Below are positions 17,220 through 26,519 of a DNA stretch of 64,000 nucleotides, piece by piece. The notes under the pieces were generated by a model. The model had not been told where the DNA came from and searched no databases. It saw only the letters and a list, made by a program, of their open reading frames with translations. A program made the translations under genes and the position numbers. The DNA lies in assembly GCF_900113485.1 (NCBI RefSeq), contig NZ_FOPM01000008.1:1-64000 (forward strand), read 5' to 3'. Position 1 is the stretch's first letter. Every line of letters starts with the position of its first letter. This DNA is from Methylobacterium gossipiicola. Its GTDB lineage: Bacteria > Pseudomonadota > Alphaproteobacteria > Rhizobiales > Beijerinckiaceae.

Positions 17220-18133
17220 CAGCCGAGGGCCGAGACGAGGCGCGGGGGCCGGGCCGCCCGTACGGCATTGAGGAAGCCGCGCGCGACGGCGAGTGCGATA
17301 TCGGTCTCGGTGACCTTCTGCAGCCCCGACCAGGCCGGCATGGAATTGACTTCGAGGACGAGGAAGCCGCCCTCCCCATCCTCGACGAGGTCGATTCCGG
17401 TGTAATCGACGCCCACGGCCGCCGCCGCCCGTTCGGCGAGATCGGCGGCGGCCGGCGGCATGTCCCACGACAGGGGGCGGCCCCCGCGATGGACATTGGT
17501 GATCCAGCCGTCGCCCTCGCGGATCATGCCGGCGATGGCCCGTCCCTCGCAGACGAACACCCGGTAGTCGCGCCACAGGCCGTCGCGGCGCGCGATGTAG
17601 CGCTGGAGGTAGTAGACGCGGGATACGGCGTCCTCGTCCGGCAGGTCGTCCGGGGTCTCGATGAGCTGGAGCCCCTCCCCCTGCGAGCCGAACAGGGGCT
17701 TGAGCACGAGGGGACGGCCGGGCCCGGCCTCGCGGGCCACGATCTCGGCCGCCGCCTCGCGCTTCGACACCACGAAGGTGCCGGGCGTCGGCAGGCCGGC
17801 GCGGTCGATGAGCAGGCTCGTCATCGCCTTGTCGACGGAGCGCTCGATCCCGGTCGGCGAATTCCACACGGTGGTGCCGGAGGCGACCAGGGCGTGGAGC
17901 ACGCCGAGCCGCATGGTGGTGGCCTCGAAGGTGCCGCCCGCCACGGTCCGCAGCAGCACGCCGTCCGGCAGGGCATCGGGAAAGCCCGGCACCCGCAGGG
18001 GCTCGTGCCCGCCCGTGACGATGGCCACGTCGGCCAGCGAGAACAGCACCGGTTCGGCGCCGAGATGTTCCAGGGCCGCCTTCAGGCGCGCCTTGTGCCA
18101 ATTGCCGTTGTCGGCCGCGAGCCCGATCCGCAT
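17219..18133 (-). CDS. ATP-grasp ligase of the RimK type, H4MPT gene set
   Basis: 304 residues from the ATG at 18133. RimK/MptN-like: IERSVDKAMTSLLIDRAGLPTP, the ATP-binding VLKPLFGSQGEG, DYRVFVCEGRAIAGMIR and the metal site DLVEDGEGGFLVLEVNSMP. Enzymes of this kind add glutamate to cofactors such as H4MPT and F420. Methylofuran of M. extorquens also carries polyglutamate. By position it matches orf5. The frame is open 23 codons further upstream but those residues do not fit the family. Confidence 0.82.
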   Translation of the reverse strand: MRIGLAADNGNWHKARLKAALEHLGAEPVLFSLADVAIVTGGHEPLRVPGFPDALPDGVLLRTVAGGTFEATTMRLGVLHALVASGTTVWNSPTGIERSVDKAMTSLLIDRAGLPTPGTFVVSKREAAAEIVAREAGPGRPLVLKPLFGSQGEGLQLIETPDDLPDEDAVSRVYYLQRYIARRDGLWRDYRVFVCEGRAIAGMIREGDGWITNVHRGGRPLSWDMPPAAADLAERAAAAVGVDYTGIDLVEDGEGGFLVLEVNSMPAWSGLQKVTETDIALAVARGFLNAVRAARPPRLVSALG

Positions 18134-18277
18134 GGTCTTGTTCTCACACGATGTCCGGAACGATCCCGCCCGGTTGCGGCGCATTCCCTTGCCCCGCCCC
18201 AACGGCTGGCGTGTTCACACCGCTCTATCGGACCGCTTTCACGCGCCTCGACAGGTCGGCATGAACCACGAAAGGTG

Positions 18278-18298
18278 CCCTCTCCTGAAAGGAGAGGG
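18278..18298. repeat. Short perfect hairpin in the mch-ATP-grasp gap
   Basis: CCCTCTCCT / AGGAGAGGG with loop GAA. Resembles the inner hairpin of the nested palindrome at 11033-11145. No U tract follows in either direction, so it is more likely a repeat or RNA-processing element than a terminator. Confidence 0.45.
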
Positions 18299-18378
18299 GA
18301 TCCGCGCTGCCCGCGCATAGGGGAATCCGGTCGGGCCTACGGGGAAGGGGGGGAGTCGCCCCACCCCCTCGATTCAGC

Positions 18379-19365
18379 TCAGCTGAACGACGCGTCCACC
18401 AGTTCCGGCATCAGCCGGCCACCGCGGAAGCTCTTGCCCGTGGTGACGGAGGTGACGATCACCTCGGCGGGGCTGAAGAGGGCCCCGTCGATCTTGTAGA
18501 AATCCCCGTTCACCCGTCCGAAGATCTCGGCGAAGGGCGCGCCGTGGTCTGCCGAGGTGGTGGAGGGCAGCTGCTCGGCGAGCTGCTTAGCGTCGGCCTC
18601 GTCGGCCTCGACGTAGAGGTGCACCCGGCCGCCGTAGATGATGGCGTCGTTGGTGCGGCCCATGGCCTGGATGAAATCCGGATGCTGGGGCGAGAGCGGC
18701 GCCGAGCCGAGGCCGTCCACGATCTTGTGCAGATCGAAACCGACGGTGTGGGCCTTGTGCAGGGCGACTTCGAGGACCCGGGCGACCACCTGGGTCGAGC
18801 CGGCGAGGCTCTGGGTCGGCGCGTAGATGAAGGTGAGCTGCTCGGGGCGAAGCCCCGTCGCCTCGGCCACCTTGGCGATGACGGAGGCCGGCGGGCCGCC
18901 GGCGGCTTCCAGCACCAGGGCGGTCTGGGTGGCGGTGTCGCGGTAGCCGAGCTCGGCGTAGAGGTCCTCGACCACGGCGACGGCCCGGCCGGGGCCGGAG
19001 CCGAGGGCGAAGAAGCCGGAATCCCCGGTCTCGTCGGCGAGCGACCAACCGGCATACTGGCTGCCGAGGCAGGCGATGACCGGATCGGACGCATGCACCA
19101 CCACCGAATAGGGCCAACCCGCCACGGGGCCGGACGGCGCGATGGTGACGGTGCCGAGGCCGCCGAGGCAGATTTCGGCGATGCGACGGCCGGCCTCGAT
19201 GGAGCCGCGCACGGAGGCGCCGGCATCGATCATGCGGGCGCCGTCCTGGGTCGTCACGGCGAGGCGCAGGGTCGCGGCATCGGCCACCAGGCGCTCGACC
19301 AGGGGGGCGGTGAGCGCGTTGACGCTCGGATAGGGGCTTTTCGGCGTCGTCGGACTCGTGGTCAT
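18379..19365 (-). CDS. mch: Methenyl-H4MPT cyclohydrolase
   Basis: Converts methenyl-H4MPT to formyl-H4MPT. 328 residues. Recognised by [16 protein letters not shown] at the N terminus, [38 protein letters not shown] and [21 protein letters not shown]. The ATG at 19365 overlaps the end of the ATP-grasp gene before it (ATGA). The following gap of 245 bases suggests a possible transcript break before the next ATP-grasp gene. Confidence 0.97.
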   Translation of the reverse strand: MTTSPTTPKSPYPSVNALTAPLVERLVADAATLRLAVTTQDGARMIDAGASVRGSIEAGRRIAEICLGGLGTVTIAPSGPVAGWPYSVVVHASDPVIACLGSQYAGWSLADETGDSGFFALGSGPGRAVAVVEDLYAELGYRDTATQTALVLEAAGGPPASVIAKVAEATGLRPEQLTFIYAPTQSLAGSTQVVARVLEVALHKAHTVGFDLHKIVDGLGSAPLSPQHPDFIQAMGRTNDAIIYGGRVHLYVEADEADAKQLAEQLPSTTSADHGAPFAEIFGRVNGDFYKIDGALFSPAEVIVTSVTTGKSFRGGRLMPELVDASFS

Positions 19366-20513
19366 GGGGGTCCCTCCGTCTGGGCGAGCCGGGCCCGTAT
19401 GTCGGCGGCCCGGCCTCGCAACTTTTCTCGCGTGGCGGCCGAGTCCGGCCCCGCTGCGAACAGGGTGCACAGGGGCGCGTCGCGCGCCACCGTGGTGCCG
19501 GATCTTGGGCGGTCGCGAACGAAAGCCGGCCAGTCGAACGGCGGCATCGGCGCGTAGCCGGTGGCCGCGTAACAGATTTCCGTCGCCGCCGCATCCACCG
19601 GCACCGCTTCGATCGCGGTGAGGCGGCCGAGGCTGGCGGCGATGTGCCGGGTCAGCAACGGCGTCGGGCGCCGGTCGAGGACGTCGAGGGTGGCGCCGGG
19701 GCGTGGGTTGATCTCGGTAAGCCACCATTCCTCGCCCGAGACGAGGAGATCGGCGCTGGCGAGCCCGCGCAGGCCGGTCGCGGCGACGAGACGCGACACG
19801 GCGTCAATGATTCGATCCACCATGCGTGGCGGGAGGGCCTGCTCCTCGTCCCGCGCACGCATGAGGGCGCCGGCATAGCGGAACGGCCGTCGGGGCGAGG
19901 GGGTGCACCATTGCTCGGTGAGGCCGACGACGGCGAGGTCGCGCCCGTCCGCCAAGAACGACAGGGCATGGGCCCGGCCGGGAACACGGGCCTGGAAATA
20001 GGCGCCCGGCGGTGCCGGGCCGGCCGTGGCTGCGCGGATATGGGTGCCGCCCGATCCGCCCGCCTGCTTCAGGAGCCAGGCAGGGCGATCTTCCACCGGA
20101 TCGCGGGTGACGGTGGGGTGGGGAATGCCATGGCGGGCGCAGAGATCCGCGAAGGCGAGCGGGTCCTTCAGGCGCGTCACAGCCTCGGGAGTGGCGCCGA
20201 GGAGACGAAACCGGCCGGCAATGGCCGCCATCAGGTCCGGGGCTCCCTCGAAGCCGCTGCCGAGGACGATCCCGAGGGGCGGCCGGTCGCAAAGCGCCGC
20301 CAGGGCATCGAGATCCCCCAGCACCGCCGCTCCACCGAGGCGCCCGTCCCCGAACCGGCCGGAGGCCGGGCGGTAATGCTCGGCGAGGGCCAGGGTGTCG
20401 GCGTCGCCGAACAGGTCGAGGACCAGGGGGCGCAACCCCGCCCGCCGCGCGGCCTGGGCGAGCGCCCGGCCGGACTGCGCGGCGATGAGGAGGCTGTCGC
20501 CTGCGCTCGTCAG
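19362..20513 (-). CDS. ATP-grasp protein between mtdB and mch (OrfY position), probable CTG start
   Basis: 383 residues if translation begins at CTG 20513. The first standard start codon in frame (TTG, 20435) would remove 26 residues, including the probable first strand of the fold, [19 protein letters not shown]. The CTG overlaps the mtdB stop (CTGA) and has GAGG seven bases upstream, the same coupled layout as other junctions here. Domain features: ATP-binding [12 protein letters not shown] and the metal site [15 protein letters not shown]. It corresponds by position to orfY of M. extorquens. The reaction is unknown, and a role in H4MPT or methylofuran synthesis is inferred. Confidence 0.75.
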   Translation of the reverse strand: MTSAGDSLLIAAQSGRALAQAARRAGLRPLVLDLFGDADTLALAEHYRPASGRFGDGRLGGAAVLGDLDALAALCDRPPLGIVLGSGFEGAPDLMAAIAGRFRLLGATPEAVTRLKDPLAFADLCARHGIPHPTVTRDPVEDRPAWLLKQAGGSGGTHIRAATAGPAPPGAYFQARVPGRAHALSFLADGRDLAVVGLTEQWCTPSPRRPFRYAGALMRARDEEQALPPRMVDRIIDAVSRLVAATGLRGLASADLLVSGEEWWLTEINPRPGATLDVLDRRPTPLLTRHIAASLGRLTAIEAVPVDAAATEICYAATGYAPMPPFDWPAFVRDRPRSGTTVARDAPLCTLFAAGPDSAATREKLRGRAADIRARLAQTEGPP

Positions 20514-21403
20514 CCCGCCACCTCGACCGCGAGGGTATAGGCGTCCCGGAAATCGAGGCAGAGCGGCTCCTGGGCCTCGAGCATACGGCGGAACAGACGA
20601 GCCTGTGTCTGGTACTTCACGTTGCCCACCGCCAGGGCGCCGATGCCGACGCCCTTGCCCACGGGCAGGGGGACGTCGATGGCGTTGACGTCGATGCCGG
20701 CGATGCCGGCCGGGGGCACGGCGTTCACGTCCGAGGCGACGAGGAGGTTCGGGGCCGATTCGAGGTCTTCCGCCGTGAGGATCGCGACGCCGGCGGGGCC
20801 GGCCGACAGGATCACGTCGGCCTGCCGGATCGCGGCGCGGCGCGCCTCGACGGTGGAGCCGTCGACGGCACCGACCTCGACGCCGAAGCGCCAGCGCATG
20901 GTGCTGGCGATCTTGCTGACGCGTTCCTCGCCGTCATGACCGACGATGATGGTCTCGGCGCCGTTGAGCGCCCCGATCACTGCTGCCACGTAGGCGACGA
21001 CGCCCGCGCCGCCGAAGATCACGATGCGCTTGCCGGCGAGTTCGGTGTCGAACTTGGCCTTCAGGGCGCGGGTCACCTCGGCGACCATGGCGGCGCCGGT
21101 GGTGAAGGAGCCGGCCGGGTCGGCGAAGATGTGGTTGGCGAAGGGCGGCACCAGGGCCTTCCTGGCCCGGTCCACCATGTCGAGGGCCTCTTCGGCGTTC
21201 TTGCCGGCAATGAAGATGCCGGTGCGAACGCCGTCCTGGGGCGCCCGCGAGAAGATCGAGTCCTGCACCAGGGAGGTCACGTCGGGGAGCGTCGCGCCCG
21301 TGTAGGTGGCGATGGTCTCGAACCCGGCATCCACGGCCATGTTCACGTCGAACGGGCTCATGTGCTTCAGGGGCGTGATCATGTGCAGGATCGAGCGAGC
21401 CAT
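20510..21403 (-). CDS. mtdB: Methylene-H4MPT dehydrogenase, NAD(P)-dependent
   Basis: Oxidises methylene-H4MPT to methenyl-H4MPT, with NAD or NADP. 297 residues. N terminus ARSILHMITPLKHMSPFDVNMAVDAGFE, with a Rossmann nucleotide site IVIFGGAGVVAYVAAVIGAL near residue 140. It lacks features of the H4F-specific MtdA only by comparison, so the MtdB call also rests on its place between mptG and mch. The ribosome-binding site GGAGG lies eight bases before the ATG. Confidence 0.93.
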   Translation of the reverse strand: MARSILHMITPLKHMSPFDVNMAVDAGFETIATYTGATLPDVTSLVQDSIFSRAPQDGVRTGIFIAGKNAEEALDMVDRARKALVPPFANHIFADPAGSFTTGAAMVAEVTRALKAKFDTELAGKRIVIFGGAGVVAYVAAVIGALNGAETIIVGHDGEERVSKIASTMRWRFGVEVGAVDGSTVEARRAAIRQADVILSAGPAGVAILTAEDLESAPNLLVASDVNAVPPAGIAGIDVNAIDVPLPVGKGVGIGALAVGNVKYQTQARLFRRMLEAQEPLCLDFRDAYTLAVEVAG

Positions 21404-21446
21404 GGTCGGTTTCCCTCCGTTCGGTCGTATTCTGTGCGAAACGTCG

Positions 21447-21481
21447 CGCCCCGATCGTGCGCCGGGGCGTGAAAATGTCAA
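21447..21481 (-). promoter_or_regulatory. Candidate mtdB promoter with inverted repeat
   Basis: A perfect TTGACA (minus strand, 21476-21481) with CACGAT 16 bases downstream (21454-21459). A 7-bp inverted repeat CGCCCCG/CGGGGCG (21447-21469) covers the -10 position and could be an operator. Confidence 0.35.
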
Positions 21482-21528
21482 AGCCGGTCGCCGCCGGATC
21501 GAGCGGTGGCACCCTAGGGCGGCACGTC

Positions 21529-22506
21529 TTAAAGCGGCGTCACCGTGGCGCCGGTGTTGCGCCCGCGCGCGATGATGAAGCGCAAGGGACCGGACCGCTC
21601 CAGGGAGGCGACCAAGCGATGCGCCGCGTCCTCGGACGGAACGAGGGCGAAGCCCGTCGGTCCCCACGAACTCTGGCCGTATCCGGCGATGCCCTGCGCG
21701 GCGATGGCCGCGAGAACCTCCGCCACGGCGGGACTGGCGTAGCGCCCGCCCTGATGGGGCGCGAAGTGGTCGCCGATGAGGCGCTGGATCTCGGTGATGC
21801 CCGCGCCGAAGCCCTCGGGCTCCGCCGTGGCGAGGGAGGGGAGCACCCGCATCAGGACGAGCCGGCAGATCTCGGCGGCTTGGCTCTCCGGGAAGCGCGG
21901 CAGATCACGAAACGCCGCGACCTCGCGGCTGCCGTGGACGCCGGTCATGCCGGTGTCGAGGATAAGGACGACGCGCCACGCATCCGGGTAAGCCAGCCGT
22001 GCGATCACCGGCGGTGGCGTGCCGAGGCCGTCGCGCCCGCCATCCACGATGAACCCGCCCTGCGTGAAGGCCGCGAGGCCGACACCGGAGCGGTTGCCCC
22101 GGTCGAGGGCGTCCGCGAAGGCGTCCGGCGCGAAGGGGCGGCCGGCGAGGTGCGCCAGGGCGGCGGCGGTGGCCAGGGCCAGCTGCGTGCCCGAGCCGAA
22201 GCCGGCATGGGCGGGCATCGTTTCCTCGATGGTCAGGGCGGCGTGTCCGGCGATCCCGAGATGTCCGGCCGCCGCCAGGGCGTAGGCCCGCGCGCGCTCC
22301 GCCTCCGGCCCGGTCACCGTCAGGTCGGGGGCCGCGCGTGCCGTCAGGGTGACGGCAGGCGCGTCGAGGGCGAGGCCGAGGCTGCCGAAGCGGCGCCCGA
22401 GGCCGCCATGGAGATCGAGGAAGCCGAAATGCAGTCGCCCCGGGGCTTGCACCCGCACGGATGTCGCCTCGATTCCGTCCCCTGCCCCATCCGGGATCCG
22501 CGTCAC
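21529..22506 (-). CDS. mptG: Beta-ribofuranosylaminobenzene 5'-phosphate synthase
   Basis: First committed enzyme of H4MPT synthesis: joins 4-aminobenzoate and phosphoribosyl pyrophosphate, with CO2 release. 325 residues of the GHMP superfamily: APGRLHFGFLDLHGG near residue 18, the Gly-rich MPAHAGFGSGTQLALA motif, and TGMTGVHGSREVAAFRDLP. The start chosen is GTG 22506, preceded by AAGGGGAT. The open frame continues upstream without family similarity. It is divergent from fhcB and 125 bases upstream of mtdB. Confidence 0.9.
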   Translation of the reverse strand: MTRIPDGAGDGIEATSVRVQAPGRLHFGFLDLHGGLGRRFGSLGLALDAPAVTLTARAAPDLTVTGPEAERARAYALAAAGHLGIAGHAALTIEETMPAHAGFGSGTQLALATAAALAHLAGRPFAPDAFADALDRGNRSGVGLAAFTQGGFIVDGGRDGLGTPPPVIARLAYPDAWRVVLILDTGMTGVHGSREVAAFRDLPRFPESQAAEICRLVLMRVLPSLATAEPEGFGAGITEIQRLIGDHFAPHQGGRYASPAVAEVLAAIAAQGIAGYGQSSWGPTGFALVPSEDAAHRLVASLERSGPLRFIIARGRNTGATVTPL

Positions 22507-22812
22507 ATCGATCCCCTTCTGTCCCGCTGCCGGTGCGTGGAAGGCCCGGCGGGCCGGCTTTTCCCACGGAGCGCGGACGCCCTGCAAGCGCCATCGCGGC
22601 CTTCCGGGTCGCGCGCCCGTGACGGCGTTTCGCGATGCGCCCCGTGAGAAAAATTGCACCCCCATCCCCACGGTACAGCTTCTGGCACTTGCTTGGGCGG
22701 CGGCGGCGATGCAAACGTGCCGCCCGATCGTTCGGACTGGCTCAGTCCCGCCGTGCGCGACGCCCATCATCGGGAGCGTGCGCCGGGCCCTCGATGTTCC
22801 AAGGTGCAAAGT
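22507..22812. other. Divergent control region between mptG and fhcB
   Basis: 306 non-coding bases that must hold the promoters for both cofactor/H4MPT units. A 7-bp inverted repeat GGGCGGC/GCCGCCC lies at 22695-22725. TGGCAC directly joined to TTGC at 22683-22692 looks like sigma-54 halves but with the wrong spacing. AAGGTG eight bases before the fhcB ATG is its ribosome-binding site. No -10/-35 pair is convincing. Confidence 0.45.
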
Positions 22813-23892
22813 ATGGCGGCCTGGGTGAAGGGTGGTGCGACGGATGCGGACGCAGCGGTGGAAGCCGCCGCGACGCTCCTCGCTTCGGCGCAGGCGCCGA
22901 TCGTTGCGGGGCTCTGTGCCGAGCTGAGCGCGGTGCGGGCGGCCTATCATCTCGCGGATGCCATCGGGGCGTCCGTCGATCCCGTGGCGGGGCCGGCCCT
23001 CTACGCCGAGCTCGGCCCCTTGAGCCGTTCGGGCGCCATGCTCACCACGCCGGCCGAGACGACGGGCCGGGCGGACGCGGTCCTCATCATCGGCAACGCC
23101 CCCTGGGAGCGCGCCGTGGTTCAGGAGATCGCCGAATCCACGCCGACGCGGGGACGGGCCGCCGGGAGCGAGCGCACCCTCCTGTCCCTCGGCGGCCCCG
23201 GCAACGGCGCCACCCGGTACGTGGCCTATCCGGCCGAGGCTGGTGGTCTCGCGGTCTCCGTGGCCCACCTTCGCGCCTATCTGAAGGGGCATCTGGCCGG
23301 CGAAACCGCCTATGGCGACCTCGCCAAGCGCCTCGCCTCCGCCCAGTACGGCGTCGTGCTGTACGATCCGGCCGAGCTCGGCGAACTCGGCGTCGAGATG
23401 CTCCAGGGCATGGTCAAGGATCTCAACGAGGTCACGCGCTTCTTCGCCCTGCCCGTCTCCGACCCGTATCAGGGCCGCGCCTTGCTCCAGCTTTCGGCCT
23501 GGACCACGGGCCAGGCGCCCCGCGTCGGCTTCGGTCGTCACCTGCCCGAGCACGATCCCTGGCGCTTCGACAGCGCCCGCCAGATCGCCGCCGGCGAGGC
23601 CGACGCCGCCCTGTGGCTGGCCTCCCTCCCCGCGCCCCGGCCCGACTGGCTCGGCACCCTGCCGAGCATCGCCATCGTGGGCGAGGGCAGCCCCGAGGCC
23701 ACGGGCGATGCCGCCGAGATCGTCATCGCGGTCGGCGTGCCCGGGGAAGGCGTGGGTGGTTCCGTCTGGAACGACCGCCGGGCCACCATCTCGTACGCGC
23801 CGCCGAGCGGGCAGTCGACCGCGCTGACGGCCGCCGGCGTGCTCGCCGCCATCCAGGACCGCCTCGTGCAGAAGAAGGGCGCCTCATGCTGA
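22813..23892 (+). CDS. fhcB: Formyltransferase/hydrolase complex subunit FhcB
   Basis: Subunit B of the Fhc complex, related to the molybdenum/tungsten subunit of archaeal formylmethanofuran dehydrogenase. 359 residues. It lacks the N-terminal cysteine-rich iron-sulfur segment of the archaeal protein, which fits a complex that hydrolyses formyl-methylofuran to formate rather than doing redox chemistry. Conserved blocks include VDPVAGPALYAELGPLSR, GSVWNDRRATISYAP and VLYDPAELGELG. The end overlaps fhcA by seven bases. Confidence 0.93.
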   Translation: MAAWVKGGATDADAAVEAAATLLASAQAPIVAGLCAELSAVRAAYHLADAIGASVDPVAGPALYAELGPLSRSGAMLTTPAETTGRADAVLIIGNAPWERAVVQEIAESTPTRGRAAGSERTLLSLGGPGNGATRYVAYPAEAGGLAVSVAHLRAYLKGHLAGETAYGDLAKRLASAQYGVVLYDPAELGELGVEMLQGMVKDLNEVTRFFALPVSDPYQGRALLQLSAWTTGQAPRVGFGRHLPEHDPWRFDSARQIAAGEADAALWLASLPAPRPDWLGTLPSIAIVGEGSPEATGDAAEIVIAVGVPGEGVGGSVWNDRRATISYAPPSGQSTALTAAGVLAAIQDRLVQKKGASC

Positions 23893-25529
23893 TCCGTATC
23901 CAGGGGGGACGGGTCGTCGATCCGACGGCCGGACGCGACGCCGTCGGCGACGTCTGGATCGAGAACGGCCGGATCGTCGCCGCCTCCGAGCGCACACCCG
24001 ACCGGACCATCGACGCCACGGGCTGCGTGGTGATGGCCGGCGGCGTCGAGGTCCACTCCCACATCGCCGGCGGCAACGTGGTGATGAGCCGCCTGCTTCT
24101 GCCCGAGCTGTACACCAGCGAAGCGGCTCCCGAGGGGCACCCGTTCGCCCATGCGGGTGGTTCGGCCGCCTGGATCGGCGCGAACTACGCGCGCATGGGC
24201 TACACCGTCGCCGTCGAGCCCGCGATGCCGCCGGCCAACGCCCTCGCCACCCAACTCGAACTCGCCGACATCCCCCTGCTCGATCGCGGTGCCCTGACCG
24301 TCATGGGCAATGACGACCAGCTGCTGCAGCTCCTGCGTCAGCGCGAGGGAAAGGCGGCGGTGCGCGACCTCGTGGCCCTGTCGGTGGCGACCTCGCGGGG
24401 ACTCGGCGTCAAGTGCATCAACGCGGGCGGCGCCTCGGCCTTCAAGGATGGGATGCTCAAGCTCAGCCTTGATGAGGAAATCCCCGTCTACGGCCTGTCC
24501 ACCCGCAAGATCATGACCGCTTTGCTGGACGCCGTGGAAGAGATCGGCGTGCCGCATCCCCTGCACGTCCATTGCAACAACCTCGGAATTCCGGGCGCCG
24601 ACGAATCCTTCGTCGACACCCTCGAGGCGGCCGAAGGCCGACGCATCCATTTCGCCCACGCCCAGTTCTACGCCTACGGCGTCACCGATCCGGAGAACCC
24701 GACCACGGGTGGGTTCCGCTCGGCGGCCGAGCGGATCACCGAGGCGATGGAGAAGCATCCCAACGCCACCTTCGATGTCGGTCAGGTCGCCTTCGGCCAG
24801 ACCGTGACCATCTCCCTCGACATCCTGCGCCAGTTCGCGGGGCGCAAGGGCGCCAATCCGAAGAAGTGGATCCTCACGGCCGGCGACGCGGAGGGCGGCG
24901 GCGTCGTGCCGTTCCTCTACAAGCCGCGCGGCGCCGTCAGCTCGCTGCAATGGGCCATCGGCCTCGAACTCATGCTGCTGTCCAAGGAGCCGGAGCGCAC
25001 GATCCTGACGACCGACCATCCCAATGGCGGTCCGTTCACGGATTATCCGCACATCATCCATCTCCTGATGGACAAGGAGAAGCGCGACCGCGAGATCGCC
25101 GGTCTCCACAAGATCATCGGCGAGCGCTCGGGCCTCTGCGCCATCGAGCGCGAGTACACCTTCTCGGAGATCGCGCAGCTCACCCGCTCCGGCCCGGCCA
25201 AGCTCCTCGGGTTGACCGATCGTGGGCATCTGCGCGAGGGCGCGCGGGCCGACGTCGCGATCTACCGCGACGACCGCGATCGCACCGCCATGTTCGCCCG
25301 GGCCAAGCTCGTGCTCAAGGATGGCGTCACCATCGTGGAGGACGGCGAGGTCGTGGCTTGGCGCTCGGGCCACACCCTCGAACTCACGGTCGAGTCCGAC
25401 AAGGCCATGGTGGCGCGCTCGGAGACCTACCTGCAGGACCGTTACGGCACGGGTCTGGACTCCTTCTCGGTGCCGGACGAGGCCTTCCCGAAGGCCGACG
25501 TGTTCGAGGAGGTCGCATGCCTGTCTTGA
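23886..25529 (+). CDS. fhcA: Formyltransferase/hydrolase complex subunit FhcA
   Basis: 547 residues, amidohydrolase fold. Catalytic hydrolase subunit that releases formate from formyl-methylofuran. Zinc-site residues are visible: H57 and H59 in EVHSHIAGG, the lysine in GLGVKCINAGG (carboxylated in relatives), histidines in PLHVHCNNLG and HFAHAQFYAYG, and the aspartate in LTTDHPNGG. Start ATG 23886 overlaps the fhcB stop. Followed 33 bases later by fhcD. Confidence 0.96.
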   Translation: MLIRIQGGRVVDPTAGRDAVGDVWIENGRIVAASERTPDRTIDATGCVVMAGGVEVHSHIAGGNVVMSRLLLPELYTSEAAPEGHPFAHAGGSAAWIGANYARMGYTVAVEPAMPPANALATQLELADIPLLDRGALTVMGNDDQLLQLLRQREGKAAVRDLVALSVATSRGLGVKCINAGGASAFKDGMLKLSLDEEIPVYGLSTRKIMTALLDAVEEIGVPHPLHVHCNNLGIPGADESFVDTLEAAEGRRIHFAHAQFYAYGVTDPENPTTGGFRSAAERITEAMEKHPNATFDVGQVAFGQTVTISLDILRQFAGRKGANPKKWILTAGDAEGGGVVPFLYKPRGAVSSLQWAIGLELMLLSKEPERTILTTDHPNGGPFTDYPHIIHLLMDKEKRDREIAGLHKIIGERSGLCAIEREYTFSEIAQLTRSGPAKLLGLTDRGHLREGARADVAIYRDDRDRTAMFARAKLVLKDGVTIVEDGEVVAWRSGHTLELTVESDKAMVARSETYLQDRYGTGLDSFSVPDEAFPKADVFEEVACLS

Positions 25530-25562
25530 AAGAAGAACGTCGCGTGAGGACGGGTGACTGAG

Positions 25563-26519
25563 ATGACGGACCTCACCCTCAACGGAATCCCGGTGATCGA
25601 CACCTTCGCCGAGGCGTTCGACGTCGCCGGCACGGCGATCATCATCACCAACGACACGGCGAAGTGGGCGATGATCGCCGCGACCACCATGACGGGGTTC
25701 GCGACCTCGGTCATCGGTTGCGGCGCCGAGGCCGGCATCGACTGCGAGCTGTCGCCCGAGGAGACGCCCGATGGCCGCCCCGGCGTGCGCGTCCTGCTGT
25801 TCGGCTTCGAGCCCAACGGCCTGAAGGATCAGCTTCTCAAGCGCGTCGGTCAGTGCATCCTCACCTGCCCGGGCACGGCCTGCTACGCCGGTGTCGACGG
25901 GCCGACGAAGATCAAGCTCGGTGGTGCGATCCGCTATTTCGGTGACGGCTTCGCCGTGGCCAAGCGCCTGCACGACCCCCTGACCGGCAAGTCCCGCCGC
26001 TACTGGCGCATCCCGGTCATGGACGGCGAGTTCCTGTGCGAGGATTTCGTGCGCGCCGTGGATGGCGCCGTGGGGGGCGGCAACCTGCTGTTCCTCGGCC
26101 GCAACCACGCCGAGACCCTGAAAGTCGCCGAGATCGCCGTCGATGCGGCGCGTCTGGTGCCGGGTGCGATCCTGCCCTTCCCCGGCGGCATCGTCCGCTC
26201 GGGCTCGAAGGTGGGCGCGCGCACCAAGGGCATGATGGCCTCCACCAACGACGCCTATTGCCCAACCCTGAAGGGGCGCGCCGGGACCGAACTCTCGTCC
26301 GAGGTCGGGGTCGTGCTGGAAATCGTCATCGACGCCCTGACCTCGCACGCCGTGGCCGAATCCATGCGGGCCGCCCTGCATGCGGCGACGGCGGCGGGGG
26401 CCGCCCACGGCCTCGTGGCGGTGACGGCCGGCAATTACGGCGGCAATCTCGGCCGCCATCATTATCACTTGAAGAACCTGCTCTCGAAGGAGCCGGCGAG
26501 CGAGGCTGGAGCGGCATGA
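25563..26519 (+). CDS. fhcD: Formylmethanofuran:H4MPT formyltransferase, Fhc complex subunit D
   Basis: Transfers the formyl group from formyl-H4MPT to methylofuran, the polyglutamate-linked carrier of the complex. 318 residues, with TLNGIPVIDTFAEAFDV at the N terminus, CPGTACYAGVDGPTKIKLGG and FPGGIVRSGSKVGAR characteristic of Ftr. A GTG nine bases upstream is an alternative start. The stop overlaps the fhcC start (ATGA). Confidence 0.96.
   Translation: MTDLTLNGIPVIDTFAEAFDVAGTAIIITNDTAKWAMIAATTMTGFATSVIGCGAEAGIDCELSPEETPDGRPGVRVLLFGFEPNGLKDQLLKRVGQCILTCPGTACYAGVDGPTKIKLGGAIRYFGDGFAVAKRLHDPLTGKSRRYWRIPVMDGEFLCEDFVRAVDGAVGGGNLLFLGRNHAETLKVAEIAVDAARLVPGAILPFPGGIVRSGSKVGARTKGMMASTNDAYCPTLKGRAGTELSSEVGVVLEIVIDALTSHAVAESMRAALHAATAAGAAHGLVAVTAGNYGGNLGRHHYHLKNLLSKEPASEAGAA

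Noticed and set aside
16281..18101. Long frames antisense to, or extending, the CitG-like and ATP-grasp genes
   Set aside because: Real genes on the minus strand fit known families and overlap by ATGA; the others are frame shadows.
22683..22696. TGGCAC followed by TTGC, like a sigma-54 -24/-12 promoter before fhcB
   Set aside because: The two halves touch; the required spacing of about five bases is missing.
23538..26468. Very long open frame antisense to fhcA and fhcD
   Set aside because: Open because of high third-position GC; the sense frames are clear fhc homologues and overlap cleanly.
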